Assembly: GCA_027257055.1 (NCBI GenBank)
Contig: JAPVLO010000621.1
Span: forward strand, 1-64,000
Direction: 5' to 3'
Origin: Cephalopachus bancanus
Taxonomy: Eukaryota; Chordata; Mammalia; Primates; Tarsiidae
Length of the DNA stretch: 64,000 nucleotides
Part shown: one piece after another, positions 11,766 through 21,432 of the stretch
Layout of the letters: every line of letters starts with the position of its first letter
Position numbering within the stretch: the stretch's first letter is position 1
The notes under the pieces: model-generated
What the model was told of the DNA's origin: nothing
The model's input: only the letters and a program-made list of their open reading frames with translations
Databases searched by the model: none
Program-made: the position numbers and the translations under genes

Positions 11766-11803
11766 GAGGAGGAGGAGGAGGTGGAGGAGGAAGAGGAGGG
11801 GGG
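11760..11803 (+). repeat. (GGA)n purine tract in probable 5' UTR
   Basis: A 44-bp run of GGA/GGT/GGAA units ending in seven G. It lies just downstream of the GC boxes and is probably transcribed. A G-rich 5' leader of this kind could form a quadruplex in the RNA. Confidence 0.8.
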
Positions 11804-11966
11804 GCGGAACACAAAACCTGCGAGGTTTTTTTTTTTTTGCATTTAATTAAAAAAAATTTTTTTTTTGCACACCCGAGGGGCGCTCCCCGGAGCGGGCGCG
11901 GGCCCGGGGCGCGCGGGCCGCGGCGCGGGGCGGCGGCAGGGCCCGCGGCGGCTCCGAGCGGCCGCC

Positions 11967-12083
11967 ATGCGATCAGGCAGTGCGCTGACCGGCCCGGCCG
12001 GCCGGCCCCTTCTGGGTCCTCCCCGTGCAGCCCGTGGGGGGCCGTCTCGGAGACCCCGCGCCGACGGCTGCTCAAACATCAGG
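11967..12083 (+). CDS. Candidate first coding exon, gene not identified (partial)
   Basis: The exon probably begins near 11,760-11,800 and ends at 12,083, where AGG|GTGAGT gives a near-perfect splice donor (GT at 12,084-12,085). An ATG at 11,967 sits in a good initiation context (GCGGCCGCCATGC) and opens exactly 39 codons to the donor, phase 0. The peptide starts MRSGSALTGP and is rich in Arg, Gly and Pro; I recognise no domain or family. An upstream in-frame ATG at 11,865 lies in the T-rich leader and has a poor context. The exon could equally be wholly non-coding 5' UTR with the true start downstream, outside this window. The donor is more secure than the reading frame. Confidence 0.3.
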
Positions 12084-12089
12084 GTGAGT
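12084..12089 (+). promoter_or_regulatory. Splice donor (GTGAGT)
   Basis: AGG|GTGAGTTT fits the U1 consensus at seven to eight positions. It is followed by T-rich, lower-GC sequence, the usual change from exon to intron within a CpG island. I found no matching acceptor with a convincing exon downstream in the window. Confidence 0.5.
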
Positions 12090-13700
12090 TTCTCACAATG
12101 TAGCAATTTCTCTTTAAATCTCTTAACTCTCTCTACCTGCGAGTCGGGGCTGTGACAGGGCGCAAAAGCGAGGGGGGAGTGGGGGCTGGCGGCGAGGGTG
12201 TGTGTGGGGGGAGCCGGAGCCGGGGCCGAGCCCACCCCCCCGACGCTCGCACACTCAGCCCCCCAGCCGGGGCGCAGCGCCCGCTGCCTCCTCTTCTCCT
12301 TTTTTCGCTCGGCGCCCACCACCGCGGCACCCCCGCCCCGCGTCTCCGCCGCCGTCACCGCCGCTCCGGTCCTGCGGGGACCCCCCCGCTTCCCCGCTCG
12401 AGCCCGGCGCCCGCTGCCTCCCCGGCCCTCCCGCCGGCCGCCGGGGATACAATGGGGCGGCGGAGGAGCGAGACCCGGCGTTCCACGGGGGGAGGGGCGG
12501 GGGCCCCACCCCGGGGCCCCCTCCCCGCGGCCCGCTCCCCGCCTTCGGGGGAGGCGAGCGCCGCGGGGCGGCGGGAGGCGGCCGGCCCGCGTCGCCCCTG
12601 CGGCCCGGCCCCCGCGCCCCCTCCCGCCGCCCTCCCGTGGGTGTCGGGGAGCTGGGGGGGCGGGGGCCCGGGGGGGGCCCGGGGGGAAGGAGGCCGCCGG
12701 GGCGCCCTTCCCCGCCGCCCCCAAACAATGAAAGGAGTTGACTCGGCCCCCCACCCCCAGCCGGGGAAGGAGCGCACCCCCTCCCCCACCCCCAGCTGGC
12801 TCATCCCGAGGGGCCGCTGCGGGGGGCGGGGAAGGGGCGCCGCTCCTGTCACCTCCGCGGTCTGGGGCGGCCGCGTCCCCACCCCGGCCCGGGCACGGGA
12901 GGCGCAGGCCCAGCCCGGGCACCGCGCTCGGGTGGTGACCTTTAGACAAAGGCAACCCTTTCCCCGGGGCGAGCCCGGCCCGACCGGGCCCCGCGGAGGG
13001 AGGCCGGCCGCGGGCGCCCGGAGGGAGGATGCAGGCGGAGGGGGAGACGCGGAGCCGGCCGGCGCGCCCGTGTCCGCGCCCGGCCGCCCGCCTCCTGTCA
13101 CGGGCGGCCGCGGGAGACCCGGGCCGGGGCCGCCGGCCGAGCCCGGGCGCGGAGCCGCGGGCGGGCCGGCCGGCCGGGCTCGGGCGCCGGCGGCGACTGG
13201 AAGGCTCCGCGGCTCCTTCCTCCCGCGCCCTTTGTTTTGCTTTGTGGTTCCGAGCAGCCGAACTTCCCGGGAGGTGGGGTCAGAGGCCGCCGTGTCAGCG
13301 CGCCCGGGGGGGCCCCGGGTGACAGGTCCGGCGCTCCGGCGTCCCCAGCCTGTGGGCTGCAGTCCGCGCCGGCCCCGCGTCCTGGCCGTCGCCCCCCCGC
13401 CCCCACGGCATAAGAACAACCCGGGGGCGCGTTCGCCCCGCGCTTTCCTCCGGAGGGCACTTGGCAGGGACGCGGCTTCGGCGCCGGGCTTCCAGAAGCG
13501 CCGGCGCCCGCGGTGGGGGTGGGGGCCCTGTCCACTCTGACCCGCCCTGGGTCGGGGAAAACGGGGGCGGGGGGGCAGGAGCGCTCGGGAGCCGCCCCCT
13601 TCCCATGCGCTGGGGGGACTTCCAGGGCTTGTTTACCTCTCCCGCGCCCCCCCACAGCTCCCCCCCAGGCGGAAATAACAATCTCTCCTACCCAGGGAAG

Positions 13701-14669
13701 GCTGCGTTGCCGCCGCGCATTTCCCTCGGGCCGCAGTCCAAGGAGGAAGTGGAGCTGGGACGGTTCATGTTCCCATTTTCCAGACGGGGTCGTGGAGGCT
13801 TGCCCGCGTCACGCAGGAACAGATTGGGGTTGCAGAGCCCCAGGGTGGGACGGCCTGGAGTTTCTCCAACTCAGCTCAAAACTGTTAGGCCCTTCTGTCC
13901 CCTCTTTTGGCACTCTGTTCTTTTGACTTCGTTGGGCCTGGGTCTCAAAAATAGCTCATCCCTGGACGGAGATGGTTTTGAGCTGGGTAAGGAAGCCCCG
14001 CTGAGGGCGGGATCACTTGCGGCTGGGCTGCATTTGCAGGAGGGCTGGAGGTGTGGGAGTCAGGGGAAGGGGAGCCCCAGGCCTGGCGGGGTAGGGGGCT
14101 CGGGGCACCTGGGAGCCGGCCCCACTATTCCCCTCCCTCTTCTCCACTGCCAGGAGAGGTGCTGAACCTGAACCTACTGTCTGGTCTTGTTTCTGTGCCC
14201 TGTGACCTGCTGTGGCTTGTGGCCCACCATGGCCCTCAGATGCAGCCAGGCAGGGCACTGTCTTGCCTCTTCTACCTGGGCAGCGCCACCCTGTACCGCT
14301 AATCCTCAGTTTCCTTGTCTGCAAATGGGGATAATTGTAGTTCCTTGAACTGACCTCGAGGTGGGTGAAAGAATCCCAACGTGTATTTATATTCAGCAAA
14401 TAATGAGGGTGTGGGCTGCCTGTGGGGCCATGGAAGGAATGTAGGGCCCTGGGTCCTTGTGTTTGGCGGTGAGCTGAAGGCCTCTGCCCCCCGAGAATTC
14501 CTTGTGGTGGGGGAAGGCAGCTGGAGACAAACAGTTCCACTTGTGGGACACTCTGGGGACCAAGACCCTACCCCTCCAGGACTTAGCTGTGCCAAGTGAG
14601 CATTATGTTTAACTATGGGGGCTGGGAGAGGGGCTGGAGCCAGCTCATCCAGTGAGGTGACGAATAAAC
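13701..14669. other. Unique intronic DNA with MIR traces
   Basis: Mostly non-repetitive. 14300-14360 (ATCCTCAGTTTCCTTGTCTG then CAAATGGGGATAAT) is a plus-strand MIR core. 13770-13860 may be a second, antisense MIR. No exon is supported. Confidence 0.5.
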
Positions 14670-14685
14670 TGATCTTGCCATTTTA

Positions 14686-14981
14686 TTTTATTTATTTTTT
14701 GAGTTGGAGTCTCACTCTGTCACCCAGACTGGAGTGCAGTGGCCGCTCCCGGCCACCGCAGCCTCGACCTACTGGGCTTTGGTGTTCCTTCCGCCTCAGT
14801 CTTCCAAGTAGTTGGAACTACAGGTGCACCCTACCACATCCGGCTCAATAAATTTTGATTTATTGTGGAGATGAGGTCTCACCAAGTTGCCCAGGCGGGT
14901 CTCGAACCCGTGGGCTCAGGCAATCTACTCACCTCAGCCTCCCAACGCGTGGGATTACAGGCTGAGCCACCGAGCCCGGCT
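14686..14981 (-). mobile_element. Alu, young lineage, 16-bp perfect TSD
   Basis: Complete minus-strand copy with the GTGGCCGCTCCCGGCCAC hairpin. Its target duplication TGATCTTGCCATTTTA is perfect at 14670-14685 and 14982-14997. The target was a MIR, whose remainder (CATTTTACAGATGGGGTAAC) follows at 14990. Confidence 0.95.
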
Positions 14982-15040
14982 TGATCTTGCCATTTTACAG
15001 ATGGGGTAACTGAGGCCAGGGAATGTGTGTTCTGTGAGCT
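14982..15040 (-). mobile_element. MIR remainder, split by an Alu
   Basis: CCATTTTACAGATGGGGTAACTGAGGCC is the antisense MIR core, cut at its first bases by the Alu insertion. Confidence 0.65.
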
Positions 15041-15297
15041 GGGACCCCAAGGCAGACGTCAGGAGTTGGTGGTGGAGGTGGTGGGAGGAGACTGTTGTTG
15101 TCAATAGAGCTGAAGGGATGGTGCCTCAGAGCGTCTGGTCCCAGGGGTTCCGAGGGGGACCCCGCCCCTTCCTGCCACTGTCCTCTCTGTGTGCAGATGT
15201 CATCCTTGGTGAGAGGACAGGCGTAATTAAGAATGATTCTTGGGGGTGAGAGACAGGAGGAAGGGCTGTATTGGGAACACCTGGATCTCTCAGGGGT

Positions 15298-15566
15298 TTT
15301 TTTGTTTGCTTTTGAGTCGGAGTTTCACTCTGTCGCCCAGGCTGGAGTGCAGGGGCACGCTCATGGCCACTGCAGCCTTGAACTGCTGAGCTCTGGCAAT
15401 CCTTCCACATCAGCCTCCTAGGTAGCTGGGACTACAGGCATGCACCACCATGCCCAGCTAATTTTTTGATTTATTGTAGAGATGAGGTCTCGAACCCCTG
15501 TGCTCAAATGATACTTCCGCCTTGGCCTCCCAAAGTGCTGGAATTACATGCGTGAGCCACTGCTTA
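15298..15566 (-). mobile_element. Alu, intermediate type
   Basis: Minus-strand copy from GAGTCGGAGTTTCACTC to GCGTGAGCCACTGC. Part of the left-arm junction is missing (GAGGTCTCGAACCCC). Confidence 0.85.
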
Positions 15567-16621
15567 CTGTTGGAACTGTTCTTTTGGGGGGGATGTGGGG
15601 GGGAATTTTGAGTCAGGTCCAGGAGGGGAGTCCTGTTAACCACCCCCCACTTCCTTCCCACTGGCCTCCAGGCCTTACCCAGCTTTCCCTCAGGATGTGG
15701 GGTCAGTAGCCAGGGACCTGTGGAGGGCCAGGGGGTCCTGTTCAGGTTCCCCTGTGGCTGCCTTTTTAGCCCCAGGCCCAGCCACCAGCTGAGTTCCCGC
15801 CAGCTCTCCCCCCCACCCCCAGGCTGCCTTGACTCCTGGTCTCAAGAATGCAGAGGGCTGCTGGTGGGGGAAGCTAATTGGAAACAGGAAAACATGGCAT
15901 TCCTTTCCAGCTGCCGCCTGGGCTCTGAGAGCAGCAAAGGACTGCCCGTTTCCCCCTCCCGCCCTGCAGGGGAGAAGGGTGGGGGGCATGGTTATCTCCC
16001 CCGGTCTGTTTTGAACCTTCCTCCCCTACCAGGCGCCCTCACTCCAGAGACCAGTCCCCGAGGTAGACAGCTCCTTCCCGCCAGCTGAATGAGTCACCTC
16101 CTCTTACTCACCCCTTCACCTCCCTTCCTGTGCCTGTCCTCTCTCACCTGAGTTAGCTCCCAGGTATGGTGTGCCCAGGCCACACCAGCCACGTCTGGGG
16201 ACAGTCCCCGGGACTGCCCCCTGGTTCCTTCCCCAGCATGCTCCCCTGCCTGGGGCACCACCATTAGGGTTTTGTCCCAGTTGACTGAAGCCTTTGTGTC
16301 TCAGTGACACGCAAGTCCCCCAATGCAGAGGGAGCTTGTTCTAAGCCTTTTCTGGTTTGGTGACAACTAGTTTTGTGTATGAGTGTATGTATCCATGGAG
16401 GGGCGGTGACTGTTGGCCAAAGCAGAGAGCGCCTCTGTTGCTTTAATGGTTCCCAATTAAACTTCCTGAGGGCCTACTGTGTGCCAGGGCCCCCGGGGTC
16501 AGTTGTGATCTGGAGACCCAGTCCAGGAGGAGGAGAGAGCCCTGTTGGATTGATGCCTGGGGTTTGGTGATTCTGGGTGAACTGAGAAGGCTTCAAGGAA
16601 GAAGCGACATCTTTCCCTGTC
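15567..16621. other. Unique intronic DNA, possible enhancer
   Basis: About 1 kb that is almost repeat-free. 15,870-15,930 has GGAAACAGGAAAACATGGCA then TTCCTTTCCAGCTGCC, with ETS-, TEAD- and E-box-like words. An AP-1-like TGAGTCAC is at about 16,089. An antisense L2 end (GGGCCTACTGTGTGCCAGGG) lies near 16,470. The enhancer reading is inference. Confidence 0.35.
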
Positions 16622-16960
16622 TCTGTCTTTTTTCCTTTGTTCTAAGTGACACATGCACATGTGGACAAATTCAGAATGCCTGAGATAAGATCTCTCCTCC
16701 AGCCTCCCCTGAGTCCCCACTCTCTGTCCTGGGCAGCTCCCTGGTTCTGATGTTCCGTGCGGGCGTGGCTATATATGTCTGTATGTCTTCACAGCAGTCT
16801 CTTACACAGATGGCGACGTTCTGTTGCTTTTTTCGCTCCATCTCCCTGGGAGACCCTCCACACAGGCCTTCCTCCATCTTTTTCTTGGCGGCGTGGTATT
16901 CCTCTGTGTAGGTGAATCCTTGTTTACTATGATGGACTTGGAGGTGTTTCTAGATGTTTC
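16622..16960 (-). mobile_element. L1 3' fragment, old
   Basis: GTATTCCTCTGTGTAGGTGA then ATCCTTGTTTACTATGATGG and the preceding ACACAGATGGCGACGTTCTG have the antisense L1 3' order ('ttctgcacctt...gtattccattgtatggatg'). Very diverged. Confidence 0.5.
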
Positions 16961-17189
16961 TGCATGCAGAGCAAGAGGACACATGTGCACACTTGTCTTT
17001 GGGGAGTTGGGAGTGGTTGGGCCGGGGGCCTGTGATCGGTTCTCCGTAGTTCTTAGGAAGCACTTCACACTGCACCTTGAAGACAGTCCTCTCTCCTGCC
17101 TGGCCTCATCCAGCCTGTCCACCAGGCTGTGTCTCCGGACCACAGGTGCCTTTGCCTCTGATGACATCTTGCCTCTTGCTCTTGCCCAC

Positions 17190-17710
17190 GGCGTGTGCCC
17201 TGTGCTTGCCGTTTGGTGTGGCGCTCGGAGCCTAGGCTCTGGAACCTGACAGTTGTCGGTTCGACTCCCAGCTTGACCGCTTTCCTTTTTTTTTTTTTTG
17301 AGTCGGAGTCTCAGTCGCCCAGACTGGAGTGCAGTGGCCGCTTCTGGCCACCGCAGCCTCGACCTGCTGGGCTTTGGCAATCCTTCCGCCTCAGCCTTCC
17401 GAGTAGCCAGAATTACAGGCGCACGCTACCATGCCTGGCTGATTTTTGATTATTGTAGAGATGAGGTCTCGCCAAGTTGCCCAGGTGGGTCTCGAACCCG
17501 CGGGCTCAGGCAATCCACTCACCTCAGCCTCCCAAGCACAGGATTACAGGCTGAGCCACCAAGTCCAGCCTTTGACTGCTTTCTGACTGAGTGGTTGTGG
17601 ACACGGGGCTTGTCGGCTCTGGGTCTCAGTTACCTTCTGCTAAATGCATTCGTCTCAGTGCCTACTTGGTGAGGCTGCTGTGTGGGTTCCATAACACCCA
17701 AAAAGTGCCA
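17190..17710 (+). mobile_element. MIR split by a young Alu
   Basis: 17215-17284 (GGAACCTGACAGTTGTCGGT, TTCGACTCCCAGCTTGACCG) and 17584-17710 (GGGTCTCAGTTACCTTCTGC) are the two parts of one plus-strand MIR. The inserted Alu is listed next. Confidence 0.7.
17285..17571 (-). mobile_element. Alu, young lineage, 12-bp TSD
   Basis: Complete minus-strand copy. The flanks are TTGACCGCTTTC (17273-17284) and TTGACTGCTTTC (17572-17583). Its left arm has GGGTCTCGAACCCGCGGG. Confidence 0.92.
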
Positions 17711-17834
17711 GGCAGCCTTGCCAGTCAGTGTCGGGGTCTCCTGTCATTCCGGGGCAGTTCTTTCTCCTGGGGACCCAGCCAGTGTGCAGACCCCCTATTT
17801 GGCAGGTGTGGATAGAATGCTGGCTTTTCTGTTT

Positions 17835-18010
17835 AATTGCAGCGTGACTCTGGGCAAGAGATCCCTTCTCAGGGTCTCACTTTTCTTGTCTGTAAAATGG
17901 GCGTAGGACGCCATTCCCATAGGGTCTGCTGTGAGGGCTGAATGAAGCAATGCTCTCCTGAGCTGGGCATGCATTTGGCTTTCAGGAAGTAGCAGGTGCT
18001 GTTGCTGTTG
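17835..18010 (+). mobile_element. MIR
   Basis: GCGTGACTCTGGGCAAGAGATC and TTGTCTGTAAAATGGGCGTA, in sense order. Confidence 0.75.
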
Positions 18011-18174
18011 TATTCAGTATGATTACTGTTCTCCTGGGGGACCAGTGCTGACTCCTCGCTCTGAAAAGTCCCCATTGTCTTCCTGAAAGGCACACGAGGA
18101 ACAATGTTGGCATTCTAAACTGCATGGCAGCAGAGGGCACGCAGCAGGCTGCTCCGGCCTCAGGCACAGACAAG

Positions 18175-18325
18175 GCTTCCCTGTTCTGTGCCTCAGTTTC
18201 CCCGGTGGGAAGAATGGGTGCGAGAGGTAACCCACCTCGGGCTTGCTCATGGATGTTCAGTGCTTAACACGGTGCCTCAGTGCCTGGCGTATAGCAAGCA
18301 CTCAAAAAATGGTGATGGCTGTGAT
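18175..18325 (+). mobile_element. MIR
   Basis: GTGCCTCAGTTTCCCCGGTG, then AACACGGTGCCTCAGTGCCTGG and the terminal AGCAAGCACTCAAAAAATG. It reaches the MIR 3' end. Confidence 0.75.
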
Positions 18326-18354
18326 TAGAATTGATGTTATTTTATTATTATTAT

Positions 18355-18638
18355 TATTTCTTTAAGTTAGAGTTTCACTCTGTCATCCAGACTGGCGTGT
18401 AGTGGCCGCTTCCGGCCACCGCAGCCTCGACCTGCTGGGCTCCGGCGATCCTTCCGCCTCAGGCTTCCGAGTAGCCAGAATTACGTGTGCGCGCTACCAC
18501 GCCCGGCTAATTTTTGATTTATGGTAGAGATGAGGTCTCGCCAAGTTGCCCAGGCGGGTCTCGAACCCGCGGGCTCAGGCAATCCACTCACCTCAGCCTC
18601 CCAAGGCGCGGGATTACAGGCTGAGCCACAGAGCCCAG
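18355..18638 (-). mobile_element. Alu, young lineage
   Basis: Complete copy with a perfect GCGGGTCTCGAACCCGC palindrome; the right arm reads GTGGCCGCTTCCGGCCAC. It is first of three minus-strand copies in a row. Confidence 0.9.
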
Positions 18639-18654
18639 TTTATTTTATTATTAT

Positions 18655-18931
18655 TATTTTGAGTCAGAATCTCACTCTGTTGCCCTGGCTGTAGTGCCAT
18701 GGCATACTCACGACCACCTCAACCTCTACCTGACAGGCACAGGTGATCCTTCCACCTCAGCCTTCCTAGTAGCTGGAACCACAGGCACACGCCACCACGC
18801 CCAGAAGTTTTTGATTTATTGTAGAGATCAGGTCTTGCCCAGGCTGTTCTTGAACCCGTGGACTCAGGTAGTCCTCTCACCTCGGCCTCCCAAAGTGCGG
18901 GGATTATAGGTATGAGCCACTGTGCCCGGCC
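18655..18931 (-). mobile_element. Alu, intermediate type
   Basis: Complete minus-strand copy with a deleted left-arm junction (GGTCTTGCCCAGGCTG). It ends GTGCCCGGCC. Confidence 0.87.
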
Positions 18932-19373
18932 TTAGTTTTTTGATTTATTGTAGAGATGAGGTCTCACCAAATTGCCCAAGCTAGGGCGGGCTCGGTGGCT
19001 CAGCCTGCAATCCCAGCACTTTGGGAGGCCAAGGTGAGTGGATTGCCTGAGCCCGCGGATTCGAGACCCGCCTGGGCAACTTGACCAGACCTCATCTCTA
19101 CAATAAATTAAAAATTAGCCGGGCGTGGTATCGCGCGCCTGTAGTTCCAGTCACTTGGTAGGTTGAGGCAGAAGGATTGCCAGGGCCCAGCAGGTCGAGG
19201 CTGCGGTGGCCGGGAGCGGCCACTGCACTCCAGTCTGGGCGACAGAGTGAGACTCCAACTCAAAAAAAAAAAAAAAATTGCCCAAGCTGTTCCCGATTCC
19301 ATGGTCTCTGGCAATCCTCTCACCTCGGCCTCCCTAAGTGCTGGGGTTACAGGCTTGAGCCACTGTGCCCAGC
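18932..19373 (-). mobile_element. Alu left arm, split by a nested Alu
   Basis: 18932-18982 and 19289-19373 are the two halves of one minus-strand left monomer. The plus-strand Alu at 18983-19275 separates them. Confidence 0.85.
18983..19275 (+). mobile_element. Nested young Alu, 13-bp perfect TSD
   Basis: Complete plus-strand copy with GTGGCCGGGAGCGGCCAC. The duplication AATTGCCCAAGCT is perfect at 18970-18982 and 19276-19288, and is itself Alu sequence, which proves insertion into an older Alu. Confidence 0.95.
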
Positions 19374-19381
19374 CAGCAAGT

Positions 19382-19521
19382 TAAAAAAAAATTTTTTTTT
19401 TTTAGAGATGAGGTCTCACTTTGATGGCCAGGCTGATCTCGAACTCCTGGGCTCAAGCCATCCTCTTGCCTCAGCCACCCAAAGTGATGGGATTACTGGC
19501 GTGCGCCACCATGCTTGGCCC
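19382..19521 (-). mobile_element. Alu left monomer
   Basis: Free left arm monomer from an A/T run to CCACCATGCTTGGCC. Confidence 0.75.
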
Positions 19522-19546
19522 CTATCTAGGGTTTAAGCGGGTCAGA

Positions 19547-19834
19547 GGGCTGGGCCTAGTGGCTCAACCTGTAATTCCAGCACTTTGGGAGGCCGAGGTG
19601 AGTGGTTTGCCTGAGGCCACGGGTTCGAGACCAGCCCGGGCAACTTGGTGAGACCTCATCTCCACAATAAAAAAAAAAAAAAAATTAGCCAGGCTTGGTA
19701 GTGCGTGCCTGTAGTTCCAGCTACTTGGAAGGCTGAGGTGGAAGGATCGCCTGAGCCCAGCAGGTCAAGGCTGCGGTGGCCGTGAGTGTGCCACTGCACT
19801 CCAGCCTGGACGATGGAGTGAAACTCCAACTCAA
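19547..19834 (+). mobile_element. Alu, intermediate type, 8-bp TSD
   Basis: Complete plus-strand copy with GTGGCCGTGAGTGTGCCAC in the right arm, the state before the T loss that made the young hairpin. It is flanked by GGGTCAGA at 19539-19546 and 19835-19842. Confidence 0.88.
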
Positions 19835-19842
19835 GGGTCAGA

Positions 19843-20384
19843 CACCAGGCTCAGATGCCCTTGTCCCCTCCCCCACCACCCTCCCCCTCCACACTCTCCC
19901 TCTGGGGTGCTTGAAGGGGACTGCTGACTTCTAGGTGATCCTGTCACCCCTGAATGTCCCCTGTGTCCCAGCCTGACAGTGCTGAGAGGCAGGAGTATCG
20001 GTCTGAGGCTGTGGGACCCTCGCTAATGACCCCTGGGGCCATTGAAGGAAGTGCCTGGTGGCCTCCAGCCTGGAGGCGCAGGGTGGCCCGGTGCCCAAGG
20101 ATGGCACAAACGGAACTCCCAGAGCCACTTTTCCAGAGGACAGATGGTGCCTCTGTCACCCAGTGTGCGGGGCGCCTCACCATCCAGTGCCCAGTCTAGG
20201 CTAGGTGGTCTCCCTGGGTGAGTCCTCCCTCCTGGGGCTAAGTGAGCCCTGTCGCACTGGCCTCATTTCTCTCCCCAGAGTACTCAGGGACCCCCCATCG
20301 ATGTGGATGCTTCCCCTTTCACGGCACATTTTTAAAGTATGTATGTATGTTTTCTCTTCCCAACCCTTTCTCTCTTTTTAAAAA
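19843..20384. other. Unique DNA, nothing recognised
   Basis: About 540 bp without recognised repeat or exon. A plus-strand frame at 19954-20199 is open for 81 codons, but has no splice context or recognisable product. Confidence 0.4.
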
Positions 20385-20617
20385 AACAAATGCATCGGGG
20401 TCTCACACTGTTGCCCAGGCTGGAGTGCAGTGGAACGATCACGCAGGCACTCCATTCTGCCTGGTTTGCTTACTTTTGATAGAGACCGGGTCTTGCCATG
20501 TTGCCCAGGCTGGTCTCAAACTCCTGGCCTCAAGTAATTCCCCCGCCTCGGCCTCCCAAAGTGCTGGGATTACAGGCGTGAGCCACCACATCCAACCAGG
20601 AGATTAACTCAGTTTCT

Positions 20618-20908
20618 TTTTTTTTGAGTCGGAATCTCACTCTGTTGCCCAGACCGGAGTGCAGTGGCTGCTCCCGGCCACCGCAGCCTCGACCTGCTGG
20701 GCTCCGGCGAGCCTTCCGCCTCAGCCTTCCGAGTAGCTGGAATTACAGGCGCGCGCACTACCACGCCCAGCTAATGTTTTATTTACTGTAGAGATGAGGT
20801 CTCACCAAGTTGCCCAGGTGGGTCCTGAACCCGCAGGTTCAGGCAATCCACTCACCTCAGCCTCCCAAGACACGGGATTACAGGCTGAGCCACCAAACCC
20901 AGTTTATT
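20618..20908 (-). mobile_element. Alu, young lineage, 13-bp perfect TSD
   Basis: Complete minus-strand copy, flanked by TAACTCAGTTTCT at 20605-20617 and 20909-20921. It is present only in copy A of the local triplication, so it arrived after the duplication or was lost from the others. Confidence 0.93.
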
Positions 20909-21057
20909 TAACTCAGTTTCTAACAAAAGTCTGCTTAAAAACAAAAATATACACCTCATCAACAAGGGTACCTGCATAATGAACATTTGTATCCCTGATC
21001 CTGAATTGTATCCCATGTCTTTAAAATAAAATTTTTTAAAAAGTGAGTAAACCAGGT

Positions 21058-21340
21058 AAGCCAGGCTTGGTGGCTCAGCCTGTAATCCCGCGCTTTGGGA
21101 GGCTGAGGTGAGTGGATTGCCTGAGCCTGCGTTCGAGACCCGCCTGGGCAACTTGGCAAGACCTCATCTCTACAATAAAAAGTCAAAATGAGCCGGGCGT
21201 GGTAGTGTGCGCCTGTAGTTCTGGCTACTTGGAAGGCTGAGGCGGAAGGATCACCGGAGCCCAGCAGGTCGAGGCTGCGGTGGCCGGGAGTGGCCACTGC
21301 ACTCCAGTCTGGGCGACAGTGAGACTCCAACTCAAAAAAA
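21058..21340 (+). mobile_element. Alu, young lineage
   Basis: Complete plus-strand copy (GCCAGGCTTGGTGGCTCAGCC). The right arm is GTGGCCGGGAGTGGCCAC. The flanks AAAGTGAGTAAA and AAAGTAAGTAAA suggest a TSD. It is inserted within copy A. Confidence 0.88.
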
Positions 21341-21432
21341 AAAAAGTAAGTAAATAAAAACAAAAATATATGTATATATACTCACACATTATTATTATTA
21401 TACATCCTAGAATTAACAATATAGAAGTTTTT

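Larger units (their letters stand above)
10861..13700 (+). promoter_or_regulatory. Large CpG island spanning a gene 5' end
   Basis: About 2.8 kb of extremely GC- and CpG-rich sequence without interspersed repeats, in contrast to about 2 Alus per kb elsewhere. Islands this long and repeat-free are typical of promoters of developmental or chromatin regulators, but that is a general association only. Several long frames stay open on both strands only because of base composition. The plus strand carries the promoter and donor features listed separately. Confidence 0.85.
20385..21430. repeat. Local duplication, copy A
   Basis: Unit: an older minus-strand Alu (20385-20597), then a non-Alu stretch beginning TTAACTCAGTTTCT (20605 and again 20909-21058, with AGTCTGCTTAAAAAC and CACCTCATCAACAAGGG), then an AT-rich end (21341-21425, ACACATTATTATTATTAT, AATATAGAAG). 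Two young Alus (20618-20908, 21058-21340) were inserted later. Copies B and C follow. Confidence 0.75.

Noticed and set aside
10861..12089. Naming the gene at the CpG island (candidates considered among transcription and chromatin regulators with long first introns)
   Set aside because: First-exon characters of the candidates that I could recall do not match. A name would be a guess.
10757..13540. Open frames of 320-462 codons on both strands in the CpG island, including pairs that overlap fully
   Set aside because: Extreme GC content removes TAA/TAG/TGA in all frames. Products are Pro/Arg/Gly/Ala-rich without domains, and several frames overlap on both strands, which is the mark of composition and not coding.
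12152..13540. A 462-codon plus-strand frame directly after the donor
   Set aside because: It starts within the presumed intron, has no recognised domain, and competes with 177- to 354-codon frames in the same interval.
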